In this document: positions 25,480-34,194 of the stretch, one piece after another | Layout of the letters: each line of letters opens with the position of its first letter | How positions within the stretch are numbered: the first letter of the stretch is position 1 | Assembly (NCBI GenBank): GCA_944349735.1 | Contig: CALVNM010000005.1 | Span: forward strand, 1 to 54,204 | Reading direction: 5' to 3' | Source of the DNA: an uncultured Clostridia bacterium | Lineage (GTDB): Bacteria; Bacillota; Clostridia; Christensenellales; DTU072 | DNA length: 54,204 nt | Notes under the pieces: generated by a model | What the model was told of the DNA's origin: nothing | What the model saw: only the letters and a program-made list of their open reading frames with translations | Database searches by the model: none | Made by a program: the position numbers and the translations under genes

Positions 25480-25491
25480 GAACAAACGTTC
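25480..25491. promoter_or_regulatory. LexA/SOS-type box upstream of mraZ
   Basis: GAAC-AAAC-GTTC is a perfect match to the Firmicutes LexA core GAAC-N4-GTTC. It lies about 95 bp upstream of the mraZ -35. No second promoter next to it is convincing. One such core is expected by chance in roughly 65 kb, but intergenic DNA is scarce here. Confidence 0.4.
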
Positions 25492-25567
25492 ATAAAAAAT
25501 CGACTTTCTCTCCTTTATAGACAAAAACTTCCCTAAAATTACATTATGAACTACTCAAAATTAAGTC

Positions 25568-25602
25568 AAAGTGGTTGCAAGTGGTTTAAGTTGTGATACA
25601 AT
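25568..25602 (+). promoter_or_regulatory. mraZ promoter with MraZ-type repeats
   Basis: TTGCAA (25575-25580), 16-bp spacer, TACAAT (25597-25602) with an extended -10 TGA. Two direct repeats, AAAGTGGTT (25568) and CAAGTGGTT (25578), are 10 bp apart and cover the -35; a degraded third (AAGTTGTG, 25588) follows. MraZ in other bacteria binds such GTGG-containing repeats and represses its own operon. Confidence 0.7.
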
Positions 25603-25626
25603 TTATATGTAAAGAAAGGAGGCGTC

Positions 25627-26070
25627 ATGGAGGTTTTCTTCGGAGAATACAATCAGGTACTCGACGGTAAGAACCGTATGCGCATGCCGATGAAGCTCAA
25701 AGTTCTTCTCGGCAACGAGTACTATATTCTCAACGGTGCGGGCGGTTGCCTCATCGTGATGAAAGCCGATCGCTTCAACGAGATGACCGCGCAGTTTGCG
25801 CGCGTTCCCATGAGCGATACCGCCGCCCGTTCGGTAGTATCCGAGATAATGGCATCGGTAGTCGTCCCCGAGGAAGACGCACAGGGAAGATTCGTGCTTC
25901 CCGCTCATTCCGTAAAGTATGCAGGGATAGACAAGAATATCGTTATCGTGGGCGCGTGCGACCTAATAGAAATATGGTCGGAAGAAAACTACAGAGCGCG
26001 CAGATCGTCCGCCAATTACAACGAGAGCCTCGCGGATAAGCTTACGAAGCTCAGGGAGTACGGGATCTGA
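25627..26070 (+). CDS. mraZ: Transcriptional regulator MraZ
   Basis: A 147-residue AbrB-like DNA-binding protein with two tandem MraZ domains (residues 1-60 and 75-130; the second has QGRFVLPAHSVKYAGI). MraZ rings bind repeats before mraZ and set expression of the division and cell-wall cluster. AAAGGAGGCG precedes the ATG. It heads the dcw cluster, directly abutting rsmH, and candidate binding repeats overlap its own -35. Confidence 0.96.
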   Translation: MEVFFGEYNQVLDGKNRMRMPMKLKVLLGNEYYILNGAGGCLIVMKADRFNEMTAQFARVPMSDTAARSVVSEIMASVVVPEEDAQGRFVLPAHSVKYAGIDKNIVIVGACDLIEIWSEENYRARRSSANYNESLADKLTKLREYGI

Positions 26071-27006
26071 ATGGAGTTCAGGCATATTCCCGTAATGTAC
26101 TGCGAAGCGCTCGAAGGACTTAACGTAAGACCCGACGGCATATACGTGGACTGCACGCTCGGCGGGGCGGGACATTCGAGAGGTATACTCGAGAGGCTTA
26201 CCGGAAGCGGAAGGCTTATAGCCACCGATCTCGACGAAGAAGCCATCGAACACGGCAAAGAGGTATTGTCCGATTATTCGGATAAAGTAACGTTTATTCA
26301 CGACGATTACAAGAACCTTCCCGCAAGACTCGACGAGTTGGGAGTAGGCGAAATAGACGGAGTATTGATCGATTTAGGCGTATCTTCCCCGCAGATCGAC
26401 AATGCGGAAAGGGGATTCAGTTACATCAAGGACGCGCCGCTCGACATGCGTATGGACAGATCGCAGACGTTGGACGCAAAAGCGGTGGTCAACGGTTATC
26501 CCCGGGAAGAGCTGACGCGAGTGATACGGGAATACGGCGAAGACAAGCTGGCTTCCAAGATCGCCGCAGCGATCGTGAGAGAGCGCGAGCGCGAACCGAT
26601 AGAAACTACTTCGAGGCTTGCCGAGATAATCGAGAAGTGCTATCCCGCGGCGTACAGATACAAATTCGGACATCCCGCGAAAAGAGTTTTTCAGGCGATA
26701 AGGATCGAAGTCAACGGAGAACTCTCGGGGTTGGACAAATTCCTCGAAGCGATCACCCTGAGGCTCGGTAAAGGCGGGAGAATAGCGGTGATAACTTTCC
26801 ATTCGCTCGAAGACAGAATAGTGAAAAACGTCTTCAGGGAGCTTGAGAAAGACTGTATATGCGACAAACGCCTGCCCGTATGCGTATGCGGAAAAAGGCA
26901 GGAGATAAAAATACTGACGCCTAAGCCCGTAACGGCAGGCGAAGAAGAACTCAATGAAAACAAAAGGGCGGAAAGCGCGAAGCTCAGGATAGCCGAGCGC
27001 GTATAA
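26071..27006 (+). CDS. rsmH: 16S rRNA m4C1402 methyltransferase RsmH
   Basis: A 311-residue SAM methyltransferase that N4-methylates C1402 in the 16S decoding centre. Typical motifs are FRHIPVMYCEAL at the start, VDCTLGGAGHS for SAM binding, and IAVITFHSLEDRIVK in the second half. It starts at the base after the mraZ stop. Length and position as second dcw gene are standard. Confidence 0.97.
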   Translation: MEFRHIPVMYCEALEGLNVRPDGIYVDCTLGGAGHSRGILERLTGSGRLIATDLDEEAIEHGKEVLSDYSDKVTFIHDDYKNLPARLDELGVGEIDGVLIDLGVSSPQIDNAERGFSYIKDAPLDMRMDRSQTLDAKAVVNGYPREELTRVIREYGEDKLASKIAAAIVREREREPIETTSRLAEIIEKCYPAAYRYKFGHPAKRVFQAIRIEVNGELSGLDKFLEAITLRLGKGGRIAVITFHSLEDRIVKNVFRELEKDCICDKRLPVCVCGKRQEIKILTPKPVTAGEEELNENKRAESAKLRIAERV

Positions 27007-27021
27007 CGGAAGGAGGTAAGT

Positions 27022-27618
27022 ATGGTCACGATGAGAAGAGACGTTGCGGCAGTCGCCGCCAACGGGATATTCGACAGGGTCGACAGGGATTCGGCGCTTA
27101 CGGATTACGACATTTTTATGCGTGACAAAATGCGCAACGAAGAGAACTCGAACGCCGTTTCAAAGGCGTCGCGTTCCGATGCTTCGTATTCCGTAAAAGA
27201 GACGTACGGGTATCCGTACGGCATGGTCAAAGAGCCTGAAGCCGAAGATGAATATTCCGATTACGGCGAATACATGAGAGCGCAACTCAACCGTAAATCC
27301 GCCGATAAACTGCTCAGCAAAGAGGAGTTTTATCAGGCAAAATTCAATTCCTCAAGCGCCGTCAAAGTCGCGCCCAAAGCGCGTAAAAGCAAAAGGCACA
27401 TGACAAAAGCCGGCAAAATTTTTACGCTGGTTTACGTTCTTATGGTGATTGCCGTGGCATCTATTATTATTGCTGTGAACAACAGTAGCGACGGCGGCAG
27501 CGGAGTGAGCGCCAGTGCGGATGCGGCTACGGGCGAGATCAAAGCTCTGACTGTTGAGACCCGGGAGATAGAGGGAAACTGGTTCGACGATCTCCTCGAC
27601 GGTATCAGCAACAAATAA
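27022..27618 (+). CDS. Single-pass membrane protein in the ftsL position
   Basis: A 198-residue protein. Residues 1-130 are hydrophilic and Asp/Glu/Lys/Ser/Tyr-rich without recognisable domains; a basic patch (KAPKARKSKRH-like) precedes one membrane helix at about residues 136-156. Only about 42 residues follow on the outside, Ser/Gly-rich then ending EGNWFDDLLDG. FtsL normally has a short cytosolic tail, one helix and an external leucine-zipper coiled coil; that coil is not visible here. Position between rsmH and ftsI argues for an FtsL-like or FtsL-replacing division protein. AAGGAGGTAAG precedes the ATG. Function is inferred from context only. Confidence 0.6.
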   Translation: MVTMRRDVAAVAANGIFDRVDRDSALTDYDIFMRDKMRNEENSNAVSKASRSDASYSVKETYGYPYGMVKEPEAEDEYSDYGEYMRAQLNRKSADKLLSKEEFYQAKFNSSSAVKVAPKARKSKRHMTKAGKIFTLVYVLMVIAVASIIIAVNNSSDGGSGVSASADAATGEIKALTVETREIEGNWFDDLLDGISNK

Positions 27619-27687
27619 ACAGGTTCCGTCGCGCCGAAGGAGCGCATTATCGGAAAAGTTACAGCTTACAGACAGAAGAAAAGGTTA

Positions 27688-29337
27688 TTGGCAATGATTT
27701 TGCTGATAACCTTTTTGTTTATAGCGGTTATTGCCAGACTCATCTATATCGAGGTAGTCACGGGCGAGGATTTACAGGCGCGCGCTCTCGAACAATGGTA
27801 CCGCGACGTACCGCTCCGGGCGGAGCGCGGCGAGATCACCGACCGTAACGGAGTGGTGCTTGCGGACTCCGCCACAGTATATACGATATACGTCCGTCCT
27901 GTCGCCGTCACCAATAAGGAAGTCACCGCGGCGATACTCAGCGAAACGCTCGAACTTAAGTACGACGCCGTTCTCGCCAAGATCAATTCGCGTTCATCCG
28001 AAGTGACCGTCAAGCACGGTGCGGACAAGGATACGGTACTCAGCATCGCCGAATCCGGCGCCACGGGCGTATACGTTTCGGAAAACATCGAGAGAGTATA
28101 TGCTTACGGCAATCTCCTGACTCAGGTATTGGGATTTACCAATTCCGACGTAGTGGGGCAGACGGGCGTGGAAGCCTATTACAACGCTTATCTCGAAGGG
28201 AAGGACGGTTACGTGCTTACGGAAGCCGATCTCGTCGGACGCGAGATAGAGGACGGCAGGACTTATTACGTACCCGGGACCAAAGGCGGAACGGCGAAAC
28301 TCACCATCGATTACACTATACAGAGTTTTGTGGAGAATATCATAGCAAAAGCGAAAGCCACTCACAACGCCAAAGGCGTAAGCTGCGTGGTGATGAACGC
28401 AAAGACGGGCGAAATACTCGCGATGGCGGAGAATCCCTCGTTCGATCTCAACGACGTCCCGCGCGACAATGTCGCGGAATTACTGGAGACTTCGCGGTGC
28501 AAACTAATATCGGACGTATTCGAACCCGGTTCGACTTTCAAGATACTTACCGCCGCGATAGGACTGGATACGGGCGCGATCACTACCGATTACCGTTGTT
28601 ATTGCGGAGGTTCGCTCACGGTGGACGGGCAGAAGATCAAATGCTGGCGGACTATAGGTCACGGTAGTCAGACGTTTGCCGAAGGCGTGCAGAATTCATG
28701 TAACTGTATGTTCATGAATATTGCCATGAACGTAGGCGTAAGCGGCTTTTACGCGGGACTGGAAAAGCTCGGCGTTACTTCGAAAACGGGCATAGACATG
28801 AGCGGCGAAGCGTCGGGTCTCACGATAGCGGAGAGCGCGGTCAAGACGGTGGATCTCGCGCGAATAGGTTTCGGGCAGGCGATAGCCATGACGCCGATAG
28901 AACTGCTGCGCGCGGCGGCGGCCGTGGTTAACGGCGGCAACCTCGTCACTCCTTACGTTATGGACAGCATAACGGCAGCCGACGGAAGTCTGCTGTATAA
29001 GGCGGAACCCGAGATAGTTACCGGAGTAGTCAAGGAAAGTACGTCGCGCATAATGCGCGAAGTGCTGGAATCGGTCGTATTGGTAGGCTCGGGCAAGAAC
29101 GCGCAGGTCACGGGGATAAGAATAGGCGGTAAGACGGGAACGGCTCAGAAATACGAAAACGGCACGATAGCCCGCGGCAAATATGTATCCACGTTCATAG
29201 GTTTCGCACCTGCGGACGATCCGGAATATATAAGTCTCATTGTCGTGGACGAACCTGTCGGAGCATATTACGGCGGCATAGTGGCTGCGCCCTATGTCGG
29301 AGAAATATTCAAAAATCTTTATCAATACAACGCTTGA
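27688..29337 (+). CDS. ftsI: Class B penicillin-binding protein (FtsI/SpoVD type)
   Basis: A division or spore-cortex transpeptidase of about 549 residues. One N-terminal helix, a PBP dimerisation domain (RAERGEITDRNG), then the transpeptidase: STFK near residue 281, SCN near residue 336 and KTG near residue 481. There is no C-terminal PASTA domain, unlike many SpoVD proteins. The start is uncertain. TTG 27688 or ATG 27694 begins inside the membrane helix; the same frame stays open upstream to the preceding stop and encodes a basic stretch (GKVTAYRQKKRLL) suited to a cytosolic tail. AAGGAG at 27637-27642 precedes ATT 27646 and ATC 27649, so a non-AUG start is possible. Confidence 0.93.
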   Translation: MAMILLITFLFIAVIARLIYIEVVTGEDLQARALEQWYRDVPLRAERGEITDRNGVVLADSATVYTIYVRPVAVTNKEVTAAILSETLELKYDAVLAKINSRSSEVTVKHGADKDTVLSIAESGATGVYVSENIERVYAYGNLLTQVLGFTNSDVVGQTGVEAYYNAYLEGKDGYVLTEADLVGREIEDGRTYYVPGTKGGTAKLTIDYTIQSFVENIIAKAKATHNAKGVSCVVMNAKTGEILAMAENPSFDLNDVPRDNVAELLETSRCKLISDVFEPGSTFKILTAAIGLDTGAITTDYRCYCGGSLTVDGQKIKCWRTIGHGSQTFAEGVQNSCNCMFMNIAMNVGVSGFYAGLEKLGVTSKTGIDMSGEASGLTIAESAVKTVDLARIGFGQAIAMTPIELLRAAAAVVNGGNLVTPYVMDSITAADGSLLYKAEPEIVTGVVKESTSRIMREVLESVVLVGSGKNAQVTGIRIGGKTGTAQKYENGTIARGKYVSTFIGFAPADDPEYISLIVVDEPVGAYYGGIVAAPYVGEIFKNLYQYNA

Positions 29338-29347
29338 CGGAGGCGAG

Positions 29348-30793
29348 ATGAAATTAAGTGAATTACTGGCGGGAGTTCCGCTGCGGGCGGAAATAGCGGA
29401 AGCGGAAGACGCGGAAATAAGCGGTTTATCGATGCATTCCGAGTCTTGCGCGCCCGGTTCGATGTTTTTCGCTATTCGCGGAGGTAAGGAGGACGGCGGC
29501 AATTACGTCCACGACGCCGCGGCGCGCGGAGCGGTAGCGGTGGTGACGGAGCGCCCGCTCAAATCGGGGCTTACCGAAGTTCTGGTTGAGGACGCGAGAG
29601 CGGCGCTCGCGCTTATAGCGGGCAATTTCTATTATAACGCTCACCGAGAATTGAAGATCATATCCGTTACCGGTACTAACGGCAAGACCACCACATGCCG
29701 CATGATCTCCGAGATACTTCGGGCGGCGGGTAAGAACGTCGCCGTATTCGGCACGCTCGGCGTGACCATCAACGGCAGAGAGATACCGTCGGAGCTTACG
29801 ACTCCGGACCCGATCGAACTTCACAGGCTTTTCCAGATAGCGCATCTCGCGGGAGTGGAATACGTCGTGATGGAGGCGAGTGCGCACGCCATAGCTTTGC
29901 GTAAACTTACGGGAGTCAAGGCGATCGTCGCGGTATTTACCAATCTGACGCAGGATCATCTGGACTTTTTCGGCGATATGGATACCTACGGAAACTGCAA
30001 GGCGGGATATTTCACCAAAGAAAACGCCGATTTCGCGGTAGTAAACTCCGACGACGAGTGGGGGAGAAAGATAATAGGGACCACACCGCTTCCCACTGCG
30101 ACTTACGGAGTGTACAATCCCGCAGACACGTTCGCAATAGACGCCGACTGCACGTCGGGCACGCGTTGCGTGGTCAACAGCTTCGACGATATATTCGAGC
30201 TGGTAACCCCGTTCAGCGGAGAATTCAATCTTTATAACGCGCTTGCCGCGGTAACGGTCACCAGGCTGCTTTCCGTAGATACGGAGACGATACGGCGGGC
30301 GTTTTTCCGTATGCCGGAAGTGGCGGGAAGATTTAATATTATCGAAAGCAGTAAAAGGGTAATAATAGATTTTGCACATACTCCCGACGGACTTAAGAAT
30401 TTACTTACCGCGGCGCGCGCGATAACTTCGGGACGGCTTATAGTCGTATTCGGATGCGGCGGCGACCGCGACCCGAAGAAGCGGTCCGTAATGGGCAGGA
30501 TCGCCGCCGAATATGCCGATTTCGGGGTACTGACTTCCGACAATTCGCGTACCGAAAACCCAATGGACATAATCCGTCAGATAGAGAACGGATATAAGGA
30601 AATAAGTTCCTCTTACATTACGATAGCAGAGCGCTCCAGCGCGATAACGTATGCCGTTATAGTGGCGCGTCCCGAGGACGTGGTGGTCATAGCCGGCAAA
30701 GGCGCGGAGCCGTATATGGACGAGGGCGGAGTCAAACGCCCGTATTCCGACCGCGCGGAAGTACTCGAAATATTCAGGAGATACAATTTGTGA
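29348..30793 (+). CDS. murE: UDP-MurNAc-tripeptide synthetase MurE
   Basis: A 481-residue Mur ligase adding the third stem amino acid. The ATP loop is SVTGTNGKTTT; the carbamylated-Lys region is DYGN-like DMDTYGNCKAGYF; substrate recognition is TSDNSRTENP near residues 395-404. Meso-diaminopimelate enzymes have DNPR there and lysine enzymes lack the Asn-Arg pair; DNSR keeps D, N and R, so DAP is likely. The start at 29348 is supported by GGAGGCG; an in-frame ATG at 29294 lies inside ftsI. The end overlaps the mraY GTG start by four bases. Confidence 0.95.
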   Translation: MKLSELLAGVPLRAEIAEAEDAEISGLSMHSESCAPGSMFFAIRGGKEDGGNYVHDAAARGAVAVVTERPLKSGLTEVLVEDARAALALIAGNFYYNAHRELKIISVTGTNGKTTTCRMISEILRAAGKNVAVFGTLGVTINGREIPSELTTPDPIELHRLFQIAHLAGVEYVVMEASAHAIALRKLTGVKAIVAVFTNLTQDHLDFFGDMDTYGNCKAGYFTKENADFAVVNSDDEWGRKIIGTTPLPTATYGVYNPADTFAIDADCTSGTRCVVNSFDDIFELVTPFSGEFNLYNALAAVTVTRLLSVDTETIRRAFFRMPEVAGRFNIIESSKRVIIDFAHTPDGLKNLLTAARAITSGRLIVVFGCGGDRDPKKRSVMGRIAAEYADFGVLTSDNSRTENPMDIIRQIENGYKEISSSYITIAERSSAITYAVIVARPEDVVVIAGKGAEPYMDEGGVKRPYSDRAEVLEIFRRYNL

Positions 30794-31794
30794 ACGACAG
30801 ACTCATCATACCCGCAGTGACCGTAGGAGCTTTCCTCATCGGAATGCTCGCGGCTCCGGCCGTGATCGCGCTTGCGAATAAGTTAAAGGCGGGACAAAGT
30901 ATTTTAAGCTACGTAGAGCAACACAACTCGAAACAGGGTACGCCCACGTTCGGCGGATTGATATTCATAACCGCGGCGTGCATAACGGCGGCGATAGCGG
31001 GAGTTTTCCGATACAGGCTCGGATTGATGACGATGCTCATTTTCCTCGGATACGGTATCATAGGCTTTACCGACGACTTCATCAAGGTAAAGCTGAAACG
31101 CAATAAAGGGCTGTCCGCATTGCAGAAGATAATATCTCAGCTCGCCGTAGCCGCGTTCGCGGCGTACTTCGCGTACAAAAGCGAATTCGTGGGCGATTCG
31201 ATCGCCCTCAACTTCGGCTTGGGAGAATGGGATCTCGGCGCATGGTATATACCTTTTGCGATGCTCGTTTTCGTGGCGATGTCCAATGCCGTCAATATCA
31301 CGGACGGGCTCGACGGTCTTGCCGCAGGTACGGGCAGTATATATTTCGCTTTTTATCTGGTCATCATACTCGCGGGATATGCGGAGGCCGTCTCTCTCGG
31401 AAGTACCGTTTACGCGGGCGAGCTTCGTTCGCTCGTTCTTACCGTGGCTTCCGTATTAGGCGGACTTATCGCTTTTCTGTGGTTCAATTCGAATAAAGCG
31501 AGCGTTTTCATGGGAGACACGGGGTCACTCGCGCTCGGCGGTCTTGCGGCGGCGGTCGCGCTGTTCAGCAGAAATCCGCTCGTAAGCATTTTGATAGGCA
31601 TAATGTACGTTGTCTCCTGCATATCAGTAATTGTGCAGGTGATCTCCTTCAAAACGAGGGGGAAGAGGGTTTTCCTCATGTCTCCCCTTCATCACCATCT
31701 GGAACTGAAAGGGATCAACGAAAGCAAGATAGTGTCGTATTACTGCATAGTGACCGCGATAGCGGGATTGACGGCGCTGATAATAATACTTTAG
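30790..31794 (+). CDS. mraY: Phospho-MurNAc-pentapeptide transferase MraY
   Basis: A 334-residue membrane enzyme that loads the MurNAc-pentapeptide onto undecaprenyl phosphate, giving lipid I. About ten hydrophobic segments are visible, with the Asp motifs GFTDDFIK near residue 95, NAVNITDGLDGLAAG near residue 172 and the loop SPLHHHLELKG near residue 296. The start is GTG, overlapping the murE stop (GTGA). It directly precedes murD. The enzyme that follows it in the pathway, MurG, is not encoded in this cluster. Confidence 0.97.
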   Translation: MNDRLIIPAVTVGAFLIGMLAAPAVIALANKLKAGQSILSYVEQHNSKQGTPTFGGLIFITAACITAAIAGVFRYRLGLMTMLIFLGYGIIGFTDDFIKVKLKRNKGLSALQKIISQLAVAAFAAYFAYKSEFVGDSIALNFGLGEWDLGAWYIPFAMLVFVAMSNAVNITDGLDGLAAGTGSIYFAFYLVIILAGYAEAVSLGSTVYAGELRSLVLTVASVLGGLIAFLWFNSNKASVFMGDTGSLALGGLAAAVALFSRNPLVSILIGIMYVVSCISVIVQVISFKTRGKRVFLMSPLHHHLELKGINESKIVSYYCIVTAIAGLTALIIIL

Positions 31795-31805
31795 GGGTGT
31801 TCTCT

Positions 31806-33092
31806 ATGAAAAACGCATTGGTCATGGGCATACAGGCAAGCGGCATTTCCGCGGCGGCGCTACTTAAAAGAGAGGGTTACGAAGTCAGGCTTTACGACGA
31901 CAGGCAGGAGATCGATAATAATTGGCGCGACAAGGGGGACGCGATCTACGAAGGGCTCGATCTCGTCGTGATAAGTCCTTCGATACCGGGCACTCACCCC
32001 GTCGTCGCGGAAGCTTTGTCGAGAGGGATACGCGTCATAAGCGAAATGGAGTTTGGAGCGAGTTTCCTTACCGGTACCAGAATAGTGGTGACCGGCACGA
32101 ACGGGAAAACCACCACGGTGGACATGCTCGGCAAGATACTGAAGATAATGGGCAAAAAAGCGCGCACCATGGGCAACGTAGGTTATCCCGTAAGCCAGGT
32201 GATACTGGACGGCGATCAACCCGATTACGCGATAATAGAGGCGTCGAGCTTTCAGTTGGAATACTCTTTTACTTTACGTCCCAAATACGCGGTCCTTCTC
32301 AATATTTCACCGGATCACATGGACAGATACGCGCGTTACGAAGATTACGTCAACGCGAAGAAACGCGTTTTTATGGGGCAATGCGCCACAGACTATGCCG
32401 TTATCAACGCCGATACGAAAATCACGCGCGACATCGCCGCCGCGCTTCCTTCTACGGTCAAATGGGTCAGCTCCAAGGAGCAGAAAGGCGATTTTTACCT
32501 TAAAAACAATTATTTTTACATGAAAGGGCAGCCTCTTATTTCCGTGCGCGAGAGCAGAGCGAAAGGGGAACATAACCGATTCAACATGCTTGCGGTGATG
32601 AACGTAGCGTATCTGATGGGAGCCACGGCGTCCGAGTTATGCGCTTTCGTGCGGGAATACAGACCGTTGCCGCACCGCATAGAATACGTCGGTACGGTGA
32701 ACGGGGTGTGCTTCTACAACGACAGCAAAGGAACCAACGTCGGAGCGTGTTTGTCCGCGATCGATTCCGTGGGAGGCGGTATAGGACTTATCATGGGCGG
32801 ATCCGACAAGAAGGAAGATTACTGCGACTTTTTCGTAGCTGTTTACGATAAAATAAAATTCGTGGCGGTAACAGGCGGAAACGCCGAAAAAATATACAGT
32901 TCCGCTATGAAAGTGGGATTTACAGACATTGCCGTTACCGAAACGCTCGACGAAGCCATCGAGGTTCTGACGCACGCCGAAGGCGTCGACACCGTATTGT
33001 TCTCGCCGGCTTCGGCGAGCTTCGACAGATACAAGGGCTACGCGGAGCGTGGCGAATATTTCAAGAGCCGCGTATATGCGCTTAAAGCGTAA
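31806..33092 (+). CDS. murD: UDP-MurNAc-L-Ala:D-Glu ligase MurD
   Basis: A 428-residue Mur ligase adding D-glutamate. The N-terminal Rossmann part has VMGIQASGISAAALL, the ATP loop is VTGTNGKTTTVD, and the middle has EASSFQLEY and NISPDHMDRY, both typical of MurD. The C-terminal domain shows PLPHRIEYVGTVNGVCFYNDSKGTN. The start at 31806 is chosen over GTG 31797 because AGGGGTG lies at the right distance. It overlaps ftsW by 17 bp. Confidence 0.97.
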   Translation: MKNALVMGIQASGISAAALLKREGYEVRLYDDRQEIDNNWRDKGDAIYEGLDLVVISPSIPGTHPVVAEALSRGIRVISEMEFGASFLTGTRIVVTGTNGKTTTVDMLGKILKIMGKKARTMGNVGYPVSQVILDGDQPDYAIIEASSFQLEYSFTLRPKYAVLLNISPDHMDRYARYEDYVNAKKRVFMGQCATDYAVINADTKITRDIAAALPSTVKWVSSKEQKGDFYLKNNYFYMKGQPLISVRESRAKGEHNRFNMLAVMNVAYLMGATASELCAFVREYRPLPHRIEYVGTVNGVCFYNDSKGTNVGACLSAIDSVGGGIGLIMGGSDKKEDYCDFFVAVYDKIKFVAVTGGNAEKIYSSAMKVGFTDIAVTETLDEAIEVLTHAEGVDTVLFSPASASFDRYKGYAERGEYFKSRVYALKA

Positions 33093-34158
33093 CGTACTCG
33101 TATCGACGATACTGCTGTCGCTGTTCGGTATCGTCATGATATATTCCGCGAGTTCGTATTCGGCGGAACTCGAATACGGCGACGCCTTCTTCTATGTCAA
33201 GAAGCAGATACTGGGATTCGTCGTGGGGCTTTTTACAATGTTCGCGGGATATAAAATAAAACCCGCTTTTCTTAAGAAAAGTTCCCTTATAATTTACATA
33301 GGTTCGGTCGCGCTTCTTGCCGCGGTCTTCATTCCCGGTCTCGGTCAGACCAGTTACGGCGCGACCAGATGGATAAATCTCGGTTTCATCACCTTCCAGT
33401 CTTCGGAAATTGCCAAATTCGGCTTGGTCATATTCCTTGCCGCGTATCTCGATAAATATCCTCCGGTCACGCTTAAGAGGCTTATAATACCGGTACTTGC
33501 GGGATTAGTGATGTGCGTGCTTGTGATACTCGAGCCTAATATGTCGATAACGCTGTGTATAGCGGCGGTGCTTTTCGTGATGCTTTTCGTGGGAGGAATG
33601 CGCGGTAAACACATTGCGCTCTTTTCCGGAGCGGCGCTCGCGGCTATACCGGCGTTGATCATTGCAGAGCCATACCGCCTCAAGCGTTTGGCGGCGTTCC
33701 TCGACCCGTGGGCAAGCCCGAAAGGCGAGGGTTATCAGTTGATACAGTCGTATTACGCGCTCGGTTCGGGAGGGATATTCGGCGTGGGTCTGTTCGCAAG
33801 CCGTCAGAAATATCTTTACCTTCCTTTTGCCGAATCCGATTTCATTTTCTCCGTCGTCGGCGAAGAATTAGGTCTTATAGGCTCCGTCGCGGTGATAGCG
33901 GTATTTGCGCTTCTCGTCTATTCGGGTATACGTATAGCCATCGACGCACGCGACAATTATTCACGTATGCTAGCCGCCGGAGTAACCGCCGTGATAGCCA
34001 TTCAGACACTTCTCAATATCGCCGTCGTAAGCGGCGCGGTGCCGCCGACCGGAGTGCCTCTTCCTTACGTTTCGGCAGGCGGCAGCTCTCTTATGGTATT
34101 CATGTTCGCTTCCGGTCTGCTCATGAACCTCGCCGATGTCAACAAAACGCCCGTTTAG
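33076..34158 (+). CDS. ftsW: SEDS-family peptidoglycan polymerase FtsW
   Basis: A 360-residue, ten-helix SEDS glycosyltransferase that polymerises lipid II at the septum with its class B PBP. SEDS signatures include YGATRWINLGFITFQSSEIAKFG near residues 95-117 and PPTGVPLPYVSAGGSS near residues 320-335. I take ATG 33076 (MRLKRNV); GTG 33049 is a longer option. Only one SEDS gene is present here, so it may be FtsW or serve as SpoVE; context favours FtsW. It is followed directly by murA, without murG. Confidence 0.95.
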   Translation: MRLKRNVLVSTILLSLFGIVMIYSASSYSAELEYGDAFFYVKKQILGFVVGLFTMFAGYKIKPAFLKKSSLIIYIGSVALLAAVFIPGLGQTSYGATRWINLGFITFQSSEIAKFGLVIFLAAYLDKYPPVTLKRLIIPVLAGLVMCVLVILEPNMSITLCIAAVLFVMLFVGGMRGKHIALFSGAALAAIPALIIAEPYRLKRLAAFLDPWASPKGEGYQLIQSYYALGSGGIFGVGLFASRQKYLYLPFAESDFIFSVVGEELGLIGSVAVIAVFALLVYSGIRIAIDARDNYSRMLAAGVTAVIAIQTLLNIAVVSGAVPPTGVPLPYVSAGGSSLMVFMFASGLLMNLADVNKTPV

Positions 34159-34194
34159 ACATACTATGTGGTAGGCGTAAGCCTCGGGTGTTAT

